Below, piece after piece: positions 17,428-25,261 of a stretch of DNA of 64,000 nucleotides (position 1 is the first letter of the stretch; every line of letters starts with the position of its first letter). Below the pieces are notes generated by a model, which saw only the letters and a program-made list of their open reading frames with translations, made no database searches and was not told where the DNA came from. Source of the stretch: Streptomyces aculeolatus (GTDB taxonomy: Bacteria > Actinomycetota > Actinomycetes > Streptomycetales > Streptomycetaceae); contig NZ_JAINRD010000001.1 in NCBI RefSeq assembly GCF_020400605.1, positions 806,001-870,000 of the forward strand. Reading direction: 5' to 3'. Position numbers and translations under genes: made by a program.

Positions 17428-18759
17428 TCAGATGCCGCGGGCCGCCAGGATGCGGTTCGCCGCGTTCACGGAGTCCACCAGCGGGTGCAGCGCCACCGCC
17501 CGGAGGGCCTTCCCGCGGCTGCCCGTGTCCGCCGCCGCGATCGTGGTGCGCTCCACGTCCTTCAGCGTCAGCATCAGCCCGAGCTGGTCCGCCGCCGCCG
17601 GGCGCGTCGGGATCGGGTGCGCGCCGTTGGCGTCCACGCGGCACGGGACCTCGATGACGGCGTCCGCGTCCAGGCCCGGGATCGTGCCGCGGTTGGGGAC
17701 GTTGAGGATCAGGGTGGCGTGCTCGTTGCGGGCGATGGCGCGCATCAGGGCCAGGGCCACGCGGTCGTAGCCGCCGCCGTCCAGGTCGCACGAGTCGCGC
17801 TGCCAGCCGCCGGTGCTCTCCCGGCTCTCCGCCATGTACGTCGCCTCGCGCTCCTTGCGCGTGCGCTCCCACACCGCCGCCGCCTCGCCCGGGTCCGCCG
17901 CGGCGGCGGCGTAGAACGCCGCCTGCTGCTCGCGGAGGAACTCGCCGCGGGTCGCGGGGGCGTTGCTCAGGGCGGCGATGGCCTCGCGGTTGAAGTAGTA
18001 GTAGTGCAGGTACTCGTTGGGCAGCGAGCCCAGCGCCTGGAGCCACTCGGCGCCGAAGAGCTTGCCCTCCTCGAAGGACTCCAGCGCCGCGGAGTCGGCG
18101 AGCAGGGCGGGCAGCCGGTCCTCGCCGTCGACGAGGATGCGGCGCAGCCAGCCGAGGTGGTTCAGGCCCACGTAGTCCAGCTCGGTGCGCTCCGGGTCGA
18201 CGCCCAGGGCGCGGGCGGCGCGGCGGGCCATGCCCACGGGGGAGTCGCAGATGCCGATGACGCGGTCGCCGAGGAGGCGCTGCATGGCCTCGGTGACCAT
18301 GCCGGCGGGGTTGGTGAAGTTGATGACCCAGGCGTTCGGGGCGACGGCCGCGACCCGTTCGGCGATGTGCATGGCGGCGGGTACGGAGCGCAGCCCGTAG
18401 AGCACGCCGCCGGCGCCGACGGTCTCCTGGCCGAGGAGGCCCTCGGTGAGCGCTGCCCGCTCGTCGAGGCTGCGGCCTTCGAGGCCGCCGGCGCGGATGG
18501 CGGAGAAGACGAAGTCCGTGTCGCGCAGGGCGTCGTCGAGGTCGGTGGTGGTACGGACCGCCGGCGGCCGGGCACCGGACGCCGCCGCGTCCGCCGCGTG
18601 CTGCGCGAGGACAGCACCGATGGCTTCCAGGCGCCGCGGCTCCGTGTCGTACAGGACGAGTTCGGTGCACCGCCCGGACTCGTCGCCGCTGTCTTCGAGC
18701 AGGGCCCGGAACACCAGCGGCACGCGGAACCCGCCGCCGCCCAGCACTGTCAGCCTCAT
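17428..18759 (-). CDS. Glycoside hydrolase family 4 (6-phospho-beta-glucosidase-like)
   Basis: A 443-residue GH4 enzyme, a family that cleaves glycosides through an NAD+- and metal-dependent redox mechanism. The Rossmann start MRLTVLGGGGFRVP binds NAD; INFTNPAG and ICDSPVGMARR give the metal-binding Asn and Cys (family CxxP motif); GLNHLGW carries the conserved His and the Tyr-rich NEYLHYYYF follows. Substrate is likely a phosphorylated or plain beta-glucoside, not determinable here. Its RBS (GGAG, 18767-18770) lies right next to a TTAC tetranucleotide, close to the start of the tnpB element, so the element may have come in at its 5' leader. Downstream gene on the same strand is the Uma2-like protein, 167 bp away. 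Confidence 0.9.
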   Translation of the reverse strand: MRLTVLGGGGFRVPLVFRALLEDSGDESGRCTELVLYDTEPRRLEAIGAVLAQHAADAAASGARPPAVRTTTDLDDALRDTDFVFSAIRAGGLEGRSLDERAALTEGLLGQETVGAGGVLYGLRSVPAAMHIAERVAAVAPNAWVINFTNPAGMVTEAMQRLLGDRVIGICDSPVGMARRAARALGVDPERTELDYVGLNHLGWLRRILVDGEDRLPALLADSAALESFEEGKLFGAEWLQALGSLPNEYLHYYYFNREAIAALSNAPATRGEFLREQQAAFYAAAAADPGEAAAVWERTRKEREATYMAESRESTGGWQRDSCDLDGGGYDRVALALMRAIARNEHATLILNVPNRGTIPGLDADAVIEVPCRVDANGAHPIPTRPAAADQLGLMLTLKDVERTTIAAADTGSRGKALRAVALHPLVDSVNAANRILAARGI

Positions 18760-18767
18760 CCGATTAC

Positions 18768-20098
18768 TCCTTGGGTGCAGATCACCGGCTTGCCGCCGTC
18801 TGTACCGTGTCGCGTTGTCAGTGGGGATTTGTAGGTTGTCGTCATGTCACGGTTCCGGCTTGGTCCGACGGGTGAGCAGGAGGTGCTGCTCACCGAGCAC
18901 TGCCGCCATGCGCGGTTCGTCTGGAACCTTGCGGTGGAGCAGCACGCCTGGTGGACGCCCCGGCGCGGACCCGCGCCGGGATTCGTGCAGCAGGCGCGGC
19001 AGTTGACCGAGGCGCGGGCAGAGTGCCGGTGGCTGGCGGCCGGTGCGCAGATGGTGCAGCAGCAGGCGCTGCGCGACTTCGCGCAGGCGATGACCGCCTT
19101 CTTCGCCGGTACGCACCGCAGACCGACCTGGCGCAAGGCCGGCGTGCACGAGGGGTTCCGTATCGTCGCGGTCCAGGCGCGTGACGTGCGCAGACTGTCG
19201 CGCAGGACGGGTGCGGTCAGGGTGCCGAAGGTGGGGTGGGTGCGCTTCCGCTGGTCGCGGCGGCCGCCCCGTGCGAAGTCGTACCGCATCACGCGGGACC
19301 GGGCCGGGCGGTGGCACCTTGCGTTCGCCGCTCTGCCCACGCCGATCGCCGCCCCGGGCAGCGGCGCGACGATCGGGGTCGACAGGGGCGTGGCGGTCTC
19401 GGCGGCGCTGTCCAACGGGGAACTGCTCCGGTGCCCGACACCCACCCCGTCCGAGTCCGCTCGGCTGGTCAGGCTTCAGCGCCGGCTGTCCAAGGCGGAG
19501 GGCGGCTCGGGCAGGCGCCGGCGGATCAGGTGCGCGATCGCCAGGCTCAAGGCCCGCCAGGCCGACCGGCGGAAGGACTGGCTCGAGAAGACGTCCACCT
19601 CCCTGGCGCGAAGCTATGACCGCATCGCGTTTGAGGCTCTGGACGTCGTCGCCATGACCAGAAGGGCGCAGGGCACCGGGCATGCGCCGCGGACGGGAGT
19701 GGCGGCAAAAGCAGGGCTGAACCGGTCGATCCGGCTCCACGCCTGGGGCGGGCTGGTCGAACGGACGAAGGACAAGGCGCCGGGCCGGGTGGTCCTGGTG
19801 CCCGCGGCGTACACCTCGCGGCGTTGTTCGGTGTGCGGGCACGTGGCGGCGGAGAATCGCGAGAGCCAAGCGACCTTCGCCTGCCGCAACTGCGGGCATC
19901 GCGGCCATGCGGACGTGAACGCCGCGGTCAACATCGATGCAGCGGTCAATACCGCTACAGCTGCCGGGCGGGCAGTGGTGCTGCGCGGGGAGGGTACCCG
20001 GGTGACCGGGCCGATGAGCCGCGAACCTCAACGCGATCTCTCCTCCTTCCTGGGTGAGACGAGCGGCAATCCACCCCTCGCGGGGTGGCGGACGTCAA
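18768..20098 (+). mobile_element. IS200/IS605-like element carrying tnpB only (boundaries estimated)
   Basis: The unit contains tnpB but no Y1 transposase tnpA, so it is probably a non-autonomous or domesticated copy. The right end is supported by a perfect hairpin CCACCCC-TCGC-GGGGTGG (20071-20088) followed by TCAA (20095-20098), the typical right-end cleavage tetranucleotide of the family. The left end is less clear; TTAC at 18764-18767, a known target for some members, would put the first base at 18768. The element lies between a GH4 gene and the last codons of the deoR gene. Confidence 0.55.
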
Positions 20099-20157
20099 AC
20101 CGTGATTACCTCCACACCGGCCTCGCCGAAGGCGGCGAGGGTCGCCGGGTCCGATGA
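18844..20157 (+). CDS. tnpB: TnpB, RNA-guided nuclease of an IS605-type element
   Basis: A 437-residue TnpB. N-terminal helix-rich part has the family motif HARFVWNLAVEQH (~20-32). The RuvC nuclease core is complete: Asp in TIGVDRGVAVS (~180), Glu in IAFEALDVVAM (~262) and Asp in HADVNAAVN (~357). The zinc finger CSVC...CRNC lies between the last two. TnpB proteins cut DNA next to a short TAM using an omega-RNA made from the element's right end, and so help the element persist. All catalytic residues are intact, so activity is plausible. The last ~20 residues are encoded past the predicted element end, inside the antisense of deoR, so the natural C-terminus may have been extended on insertion. 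Start ATG 18844. Confidence 0.9.
   Translation: MSRFRLGPTGEQEVLLTEHCRHARFVWNLAVEQHAWWTPRRGPAPGFVQQARQLTEARAECRWLAAGAQMVQQQALRDFAQAMTAFFAGTHRRPTWRKAGVHEGFRIVAVQARDVRRLSRRTGAVRVPKVGWVRFRWSRRPPRAKSYRITRDRAGRWHLAFAALPTPIAAPGSGATIGVDRGVAVSAALSNGELLRCPTPTPSESARLVRLQRRLSKAEGGSGRRRRIRCAIARLKARQADRRKDWLEKTSTSLARSYDRIAFEALDVVAMTRRAQGTGHAPRTGVAAKAGLNRSIRLHAWGGLVERTKDKAPGRVVLVPAAYTSRRCSVCGHVAAENRESQATFACRNCGHRGHADVNAAVNIDAAVNTATAAGRAVVLRGEGTRVTGPMSREPQRDLSSFLGETSGNPPLAGWRTSNRDYLHTGLAEGGEGRRVR
19900..20098 (+). ncRNA. Predicted omega-RNA region of tnpB (approximate)
   Basis: In IS605-type elements the guide RNA overlaps the tnpB 3' end and stops at the right end. The hairpin at 20071-20088 and the TCAA at 20095 mark that end here. 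The guide would then begin at 20099 with ACCGTGATTACCTCC, that is, the deoR 3' end. The 5' limit is a guess. Confidence 0.35.
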
Positions 20158-20853
20158 CGTGTTCGTGATGAGCATGTGCACGTCCTCGGGGCCGCAGATG
20201 CGGACGAGCCCCGAGTCGCCGGGGAACTTGCCGGCGCTGGCGAGCAGCACCACCTGCCGGGACGCCCTGATCATGGCGCGCTTGACGGGGACCTCGACGT
20301 GCGTGCTGTCCAGCACGCTGCCGTCGGGGAGGATCCCGCTGGCGCCGAGGAAGAGGCGGCCGACGTAGAGCTCACGGAGGTTGGACTCGGTGAGTACGCC
20401 GACGACCGAGCGGTAGTTCCGCCGGACCTCGCCGCCGAGCAGGATCAGGGTGACCGCGTGGTCGTCGCGGAGTTCCTCGTAGACCGCGAGACTGCTGGTG
20501 ACGATCGTCACAGGCCGGCCCCGCAGCCGCTGGGCCAGGGCCAGCGTCGTGGTGCCGATGTCGAGCAGCACCACGTCCCCGTCCTCGACCAGCTCCGCGG
20601 CGCGGGTGGCGACCGACTCCCGGCCGCCGGGGTCGTCGTCCGCGACCTCGGCGAAGGGTCTCTCGTCGTCCGCGCGGGCCGCTACGGCGCCGCCGTAGAC
20701 CCGGGTGAGGCGGCCGGCGCGGCCCAGCTCTGTGAGGTCGCGGCGGGCCGTGGCCTCGCTGACGCCGAGCCGCGTGGCGATCTCCCGGACGGGCAGCACG
20801 CCCTCGTCGCCGAGGATGCTGAGCAGCTTCTCGTGGCGCGTCTCTCGCAGCAT
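20095..20853 (-). CDS. DeoR-family repressor of the inositol locus
   Basis: A 252-residue DeoR regulator. The N-terminal HTH (RHEKLLSILGDEGVLPVREIATRLGVSEATARRDL, residues 5-40) is followed by the sugar-phosphate sensor domain with DGDVVLLDIGTTTLALA and the phosphate loops TSSLAVYEEL and LGGEV. It is divergent from the PfkB kinase and the following inositol genes, so it is the likely local regulator, relieved by a phosphorylated pathway intermediate. The ATG at 20853 gives the family length. Its stop codon coincides with the tnpB element's TCAA end, so the final codons may have been altered by the insertion; the C-terminus (GVEVITV) still looks normal. Confidence 0.88.
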   Translation of the reverse strand: MLRETRHEKLLSILGDEGVLPVREIATRLGVSEATARRDLTELGRAGRLTRVYGGAVAARADDERPFAEVADDDPGGRESVATRAAELVEDGDVVLLDIGTTTLALAQRLRGRPVTIVTSSLAVYEELRDDHAVTLILLGGEVRRNYRSVVGVLTESNLRELYVGRLFLGASGILPDGSVLDSTHVEVPVKRAMIRASRQVVLLASAGKFPGDSGLVRICGPEDVHMLITNTSSDPATLAAFGEAGVEVITV

Positions 20854-20903
20854 GGACGGCAATGTACTCCACCTGAGCGAGTTTGCGCGAGTGTGAGTGA
20901 CCT

Positions 20904-20931
20904 CTTGCAAAATCCGTCGCGGCGGTGCAAG
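20904..20931. promoter_or_regulatory. Possible operator in the deoR/pfkB gap
   Basis: CTTGCA (20904-20909) and TGCAAG (20926-20931) form an inverted repeat with a 16-base spacer in the divergent promoter region. Just upstream, GAGCGAGTTTGCGCGAGTG shows repeated GCGAGT words. Either could be the DeoR site; no -10/-35 pair is convincing. Confidence 0.35.
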
Positions 20932-20971
20932 GTGTCGCTCAATGTGAACCACGAGCAGGAAGGACACGCCG

Positions 20972-22072
20972 TTGAGCACTCCCTCGGCGGTCCGCACAGC
21001 GATCGACCCGCTGGCGGGCACACGGGCTCCCGGCGATCCTGAGCACGACGTTCTCCTCACCGGCACCGTGTTCATGGACATCGTCTTCACCGGTCTCGAA
21101 GGCGCGCCCGTGCGCGGCAGCGAGAACTGGGCCCGCGGCATGGGCTCCAGCCCCGGCGGCATCGCGAACATGGCCACCGCGCTGGCCCGCCTCGGGCTGC
21201 GCACCACGCTCTGCGCGAGCTTCGGCACCGACCTCTACGGCGACTACATCTGGGAGAGCCTCTCCGAGAGCGAAGGCGTCGACCTCAGCCCTTCGCGGCG
21301 GCTCGCGGGCTGGCACTCGCCGGTCACCGTGTCCATGGCGTACGAGGGCGAGCGCACCATGGTGACGCACGAGCACCCCGCGCCCGCCCCCGTCTGCGCG
21401 ACGCTCCCGCGCGCCCGCTCCGTCGTGGCGTCGCTGGAGCCGGGCCGCGACGAGGCGTGGGTGCGGCACGCGCACGAACAAGGCTCGCAGGTCTTCTCCG
21501 ACGTCGGCTGGGACGAGACCGGCCGCTGGGACCTGGGCGCGCTGACCGGCCTGCGCTACAGCCACGCCTTCCTGCCCAACGCCGCCGAGGCGATGCAGTA
21601 CACCCGCACCGACTCCCCCGAGCAGGCCGTACGCGCCCTCGCCGAGCTGGTGCCGATCGCCGTGGTGACCAAGGGCCCCGACGGCGCCGTCGCCGTCGAC
21701 GGCGTCACCGGCGAGACCGCCGACGTCCCCGGCCTGCTCGTGGACGCCCTCGACCCCACCGGTGCGGGCGACGTGTTCGTCGCCGGCTTCATGACCGGAA
21801 CCCTGGCGGGCTGGCCGCTCGCCGACCGGCTCGCCTTCGCCAACCTCACCGCCGCGCTGTCCGTACAGCACTTCGGCGGCTCGCTGTCCGCGCCCGACTG
21901 GACGGAGGTGGCCGCATGGTGGATCGAGGCCGCCGCCGGTGCCAAGGCCGGCGACGCGGATGCCGCCGAGGTGGCCCGGCGGTACGACTTCCTGGACGGC
22001 CTGGTCCCGGCCCTGGTGCGGCAGCGTCCGCGCCGGCGCGCCATTCCGACCATCGGCTTCCGGGACGAGTAG
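20972..22072 (+). CDS. PfkB-family carbohydrate kinase
   Basis: A 366-residue ribokinase-fold enzyme that phosphorylates a sugar or polyol with ATP. Seen: MGSSPGGIANMATALARLG (substrate-side Gly-rich motif, ~58-75), and DPTGAGDVFVAGF (anion hole and catalytic Asp, ~262-274). It is distinct from the IolC kinase downstream. It is the first gene of the locus, 16 bp before the binding-protein gene, so it may act on the transporter's substrate or on a side sugar. The start is TTG at 20972, supported by GGAAGGA a few bases upstream. The exact substrate is unknown. Confidence 0.85.
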   Translation: MSTPSAVRTAIDPLAGTRAPGDPEHDVLLTGTVFMDIVFTGLEGAPVRGSENWARGMGSSPGGIANMATALARLGLRTTLCASFGTDLYGDYIWESLSESEGVDLSPSRRLAGWHSPVTVSMAYEGERTMVTHEHPAPAPVCATLPRARSVVASLEPGRDEAWVRHAHEQGSQVFSDVGWDETGRWDLGALTGLRYSHAFLPNAAEAMQYTRTDSPEQAVRALAELVPIAVVTKGPDGAVAVDGVTGETADVPGLLVDALDPTGAGDVFVAGFMTGTLAGWPLADRLAFANLTAALSVQHFGGSLSAPDWTEVAAWWIEAAAGAKAGDADAAEVARRYDFLDGLVPALVRQRPRRRAIPTIGFRDE

Positions 22073-22087
22073 AACGAAGGAGTTCTG

Positions 22088-23518
22088 ATGGGATTGCGCA
22101 ACAAGGGCGGCGGTAGAAGGCGGACCAAGGCACTCGTGCCCGCCGCGCTCGCCGCGGGACTTGCCGTCATAGCGGCCGGCTGCGTGCCCGGCACCGACGG
22201 CTCCGGCGCCGTCGAGGGCGGGGGCGCCGGCGGTACCGGCGGCCTACCGGACCCGGCCAAGGCGGGGAACGTGACACTGACCGTCTGGGACCAGGAGGTC
22301 CGGGGCGGCACCAACGCCGAGCTGGAGCAGCTCAACAAGGAGTTCCAGGAGAAGTACCCGAACGTCAAGATCAAGCGGGTCTCCCGGAGCTTCGACGACC
22401 TCAAGACGACGCTGAAGCTCGCCCTGTCCGGCAACCGGCCGCCGGACGTCGTCCAGGCCAACCAGGGCTACCCCGACATGGTCGCCTTCGTGGAGGCCGG
22501 GCTGCTCATGCCGCTCGACAACTACGCGGGCCTGTACGACTGGAACACGCGCTACCCCAGCACCCTGCTCAACCTCAACCGGGTCTCCGCCGACGGCAAG
22601 CAGTTCGGCACCGGCCGCCTCTACGGCATCTCCCAGACCGGCGAGTTCATCGGCGTGTACTACAACAAGGAGAAGCTGGCCGACGCGGGCATCGAGCCGC
22701 CGAAGACCTGGAAGGAGTTCACGGACAGCCTCGCCACCCTCAAGGAAGAGGGCGAGCTGCCCATCCAGTTCGGCAACCTCGACCAGTGGCCCGCCATCCA
22801 CAACTTCGGCGTGCTCCAGGACCAGCACGGCGCCGCCGAGGCGCGCGACACCGTCCTCGGCCGCGGCGACGGCTTCGACAACGCGTACACGAAGGACGCC
22901 GCCGCCGAGATGGCCGACTGGATCGACAAGGGCTACCTGCCCAAGGACGCCAACGGCCGCGGCTACGACGACTCCTACAAGCAGTTCGCCGACGGCGAGG
23001 GCGGGTACCTGATCGCCGGCACCTGGCTGCAGGCCGACCTGAAGAAGCCCATGGGCGACAACCTCGGCGTCATGGCGCCGCCGCCCGCCACCGAGGGCGG
23101 CAACCCGACCACCACCGGCGGCCAGGGCCTGTCGTGGTCCGTCACGTCCAAGTCCGCGCACCCGGAAGTCGCCGCCGCGTACCTCGACTTCATCACCGAC
23201 GAGCACGCCGCCGACGTGATGACCGAGAACGGCGTGCTGCCCGCGGTGCCCGGCAAGGCCGCCGACGAGGTCGACCCCGACAGCCCCGACGGCCAGATGA
23301 TCGCGACCTGGAAGCGGCTGAACGCGGACGACGGCCTCGTCCCGTACCTGGACTACGCCACGCCCACGTTCTACGACACCACCTCCGCCGCGCTCCAGGA
23401 CCTCATCGCCGGCAAGACCTCGCCCGACGGCTTCGCGAAGAAGCTGCAGGACGACTACGGGCCGTTCATGGAGAAGCAGCGCGGCGACGGCGCCGGCACC
23501 GAGCCTGCGGGGTCGTGA
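22088..23518 (+). CDS. Sugar ABC importer, extracellular solute-binding lipoprotein
   Basis: A 476-residue binding protein. The signal runs over residues ~14-34 and ends in VIAAGC, a lipobox, so it is tethered outside the membrane. The mature protein is a family-1 sugar-binding fold: TLTVWDQEVRGG at the start, DVVQANQGYPDMVAFVEAGLLMPLD, and a C-terminal lobe with WSVTSKSAHPEVAAAYLDFITDEHAAD. It delivers its ligand to the two permeases that follow; its stop overlaps the first permease start (TGATG). The context points to inositol or an inositol-containing compound as ligand, but family-1 proteins usually bind oligosaccharides, so this is inference. Confidence 0.9.
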   Translation: MGLRNKGGGRRRTKALVPAALAAGLAVIAAGCVPGTDGSGAVEGGGAGGTGGLPDPAKAGNVTLTVWDQEVRGGTNAELEQLNKEFQEKYPNVKIKRVSRSFDDLKTTLKLALSGNRPPDVVQANQGYPDMVAFVEAGLLMPLDNYAGLYDWNTRYPSTLLNLNRVSADGKQFGTGRLYGISQTGEFIGVYYNKEKLADAGIEPPKTWKEFTDSLATLKEEGELPIQFGNLDQWPAIHNFGVLQDQHGAAEARDTVLGRGDGFDNAYTKDAAAEMADWIDKGYLPKDANGRGYDDSYKQFADGEGGYLIAGTWLQADLKKPMGDNLGVMAPPPATEGGNPTTTGGQGLSWSVTSKSAHPEVAAAYLDFITDEHAADVMTENGVLPAVPGKAADEVDPDSPDGQMIATWKRLNADDGLVPYLDYATPTFYDTTSAALQDLIAGKTSPDGFAKKLQDDYGPFMEKQRGDGAGTEPAGS

Positions 23519-24420
23519 TGAAGTCCCTCACCGCCGGCTACGGCCGCCGCGCGCCGGGCGAACCCCGCGCGGTCGGGTACCTCTACGTCCTGCCCGCGCT
23601 CGTCATCTACGCGCTGTTCCTGCTCGTCCCCTTCGGGCAGTCCGTGTGGCTGTCGTTCCTGCACTGGGACGGCCTGACCCGGGCCACCTCCGCCGGGTTC
23701 TCCAACTACTCCGACATCTTCACCGACCCGTCCCTGCGCGCCCCCTTCGGGCACGCGCTGGTGCTGCTGATCTTCTACTCGGCGCTCCCGGTCTGTATCG
23801 GCCTGCTGCTCGCGGCCGCCATGTCCCGGATCCGCGTACGCGGCATGACGTTCTTCCGCACCGTGCTGTTCCTCCCGCAGGTCCTCGCCATGGTCGTCGT
23901 CGGCGTCGCCTGGCAGTCCATACTCGCGCCCGACGGGCTGCTGAACGACGTGCTGCGCGGCGTGGGCCTGGACTCCCTGGCCCGCCCCTGGCTCGGCGAC
24001 TACGACTGGGCGCTGCCCGCCGTCGGCATCGTCGGCACGTGGGTGATGACCGGTCTGTGTCTCGTCCTGTTCCTCGCGGGTGCCCAGCGCATCCCCAAGG
24101 AGCTGTACGAGGCCGCGCGGCTGGACGGCGCGGGCGCGTTCCGCGAGTTCTTCGCCGTCACCCTCCCGGCGCTGCGCGCCGAGATAGCGGTCGCGCTGAC
24201 CCTGACGATCGTCGCCGGGCTGCGCAACTTCGACCTCATCTACGTCATGACGAGCGGCGGCCCCGGCGAGGCCACCTCCGTGCCGGCGTACGAGGTCTAC
24301 CACCGCGCCTTCGAGCTGAACCAGGTCGGTTCCGCCGCGGCCGTGGGCGTCGCGCTCACCGTGCTGATCTTCACCCTGACCGTCACGGTCTCCCGGCTCG
24401 TCGAAGGACGCCGCTCATGA
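23518..24420 (+). CDS. Sugar ABC importer permease 1 (MalF/UgpA-like)
   Basis: A 300-residue permease with six hydrophobic segments, first at ~20-42. The cytoplasmic EAA loop, where the ATPase docks, reads YEAARLDGAGAFREFFAVTLP (~195-215). It forms a heterodimer with the next gene product. The ATG at 23518 overlaps the binding-protein stop and its own stop overlaps the next ATG (ATGA), so stoichiometric, coupled synthesis is expected. No ATPase gene follows. Confidence 0.92.
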   Translation: MKSLTAGYGRRAPGEPRAVGYLYVLPALVIYALFLLVPFGQSVWLSFLHWDGLTRATSAGFSNYSDIFTDPSLRAPFGHALVLLIFYSALPVCIGLLLAAAMSRIRVRGMTFFRTVLFLPQVLAMVVVGVAWQSILAPDGLLNDVLRGVGLDSLARPWLGDYDWALPAVGIVGTWVMTGLCLVLFLAGAQRIPKELYEAARLDGAGAFREFFAVTLPALRAEIAVALTLTIVAGLRNFDLIYVMTSGGPGEATSVPAYEVYHRAFELNQVGSAAAVGVALTVLIFTLTVTVSRLVEGRRS

Positions 24421-25241
24421 GCTCCAGGATCGAACGCACCTTTACTTACGGCATCCTTTCGATCTTCGCCGTCATATCGCTGACGCCCGTCATCGGCATC
24501 CTGTCCACCGCGTTCGGGGAGAAGGGCTCCCTCAACACCGGGTTCTCGCTGCCCGAAGGCGGTCTGAACTGGAGCAACTTCTCCGACGCCTGGAGCCAGG
24601 GCAACTTCGGCAGGTACCTCGGGAACTCGATCCTGGTGGCCGTGGTCGTGGTCACCGTCGCGACCGTCCTGTCGATCCTGGCCGCGTACGCCTTCGGCGT
24701 CATGCGCTTCCCCGGCTCGAACGTCCTCTTCTACGTGTTCGTCATCGGCCTGACGCTGCCGCAGGAGGCGCTGGTCGTACCGCTCTACTTCGACCTGCGG
24801 CACTACGAGATCACCGATACCTACTGGGCGCTGATCCTGCCCCAGACCGCGCAGTCCCTGGCGTTCGGCGTGTTCTGGATGCGGACCTACTTCCGCAACA
24901 GCGCGCAGTCCGTCATGGAGGCCGCGCGGGTCGACGGAGCGAACAGCTTCACGACGCTGTGGCGGATCCTCGTCCCCATGGGGCGGCCGGCGATCACCAC
25001 CATGATCGTCATCACCTTCATGTGGACGTGGAACGAGTTCCTGATGGCGCTGGTCATGATCAGCGAAGAGGGGCTGCGCACCGTACCGCTCGGGCTCGCC
25101 TTCTTCCAGGGACAGCAAACCTCCGACACCTCGCTGCTCGCCGCCGCGGCCGTGCTCATCGCACTGCCCGTGGTGATCGTCTACATCGCGCTGCAGCGGC
25201 GGTTCATCGAGGGAATGCTCACCGGAGCGGTGAAGGAATAA
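24417..25241 (+). CDS. Sugar ABC importer permease 2 (MalG/UgpE-like)
   Basis: A 274-residue permease, partner of the preceding one. Six hydrophobic segments; EAA loop MEAARVDGANSFTTLWRILVP at ~165-185; ends with the typical LQRRFIEGMLTGAVKE. The short gap of 20 bp to iolC suggests it shares the transcript. A trans-acting ATPase is required, and MsiK-type proteins dock on EAA loops of this kind. Confidence 0.92.
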   Translation: MSSRIERTFTYGILSIFAVISLTPVIGILSTAFGEKGSLNTGFSLPEGGLNWSNFSDAWSQGNFGRYLGNSILVAVVVVTVATVLSILAAYAFGVMRFPGSNVLFYVFVIGLTLPQEALVVPLYFDLRHYEITDTYWALILPQTAQSLAFGVFWMRTYFRNSAQSVMEAARVDGANSFTTLWRILVPMGRPAITTMIVITFMWTWNEFLMALVMISEEGLRTVPLGLAFFQGQQTSDTSLLAAAAVLIALPVVIVYIALQRRFIEGMLTGAVKE

Positions 25242-25261
25242 GAGGAGCAAGGGAGTTGGGA

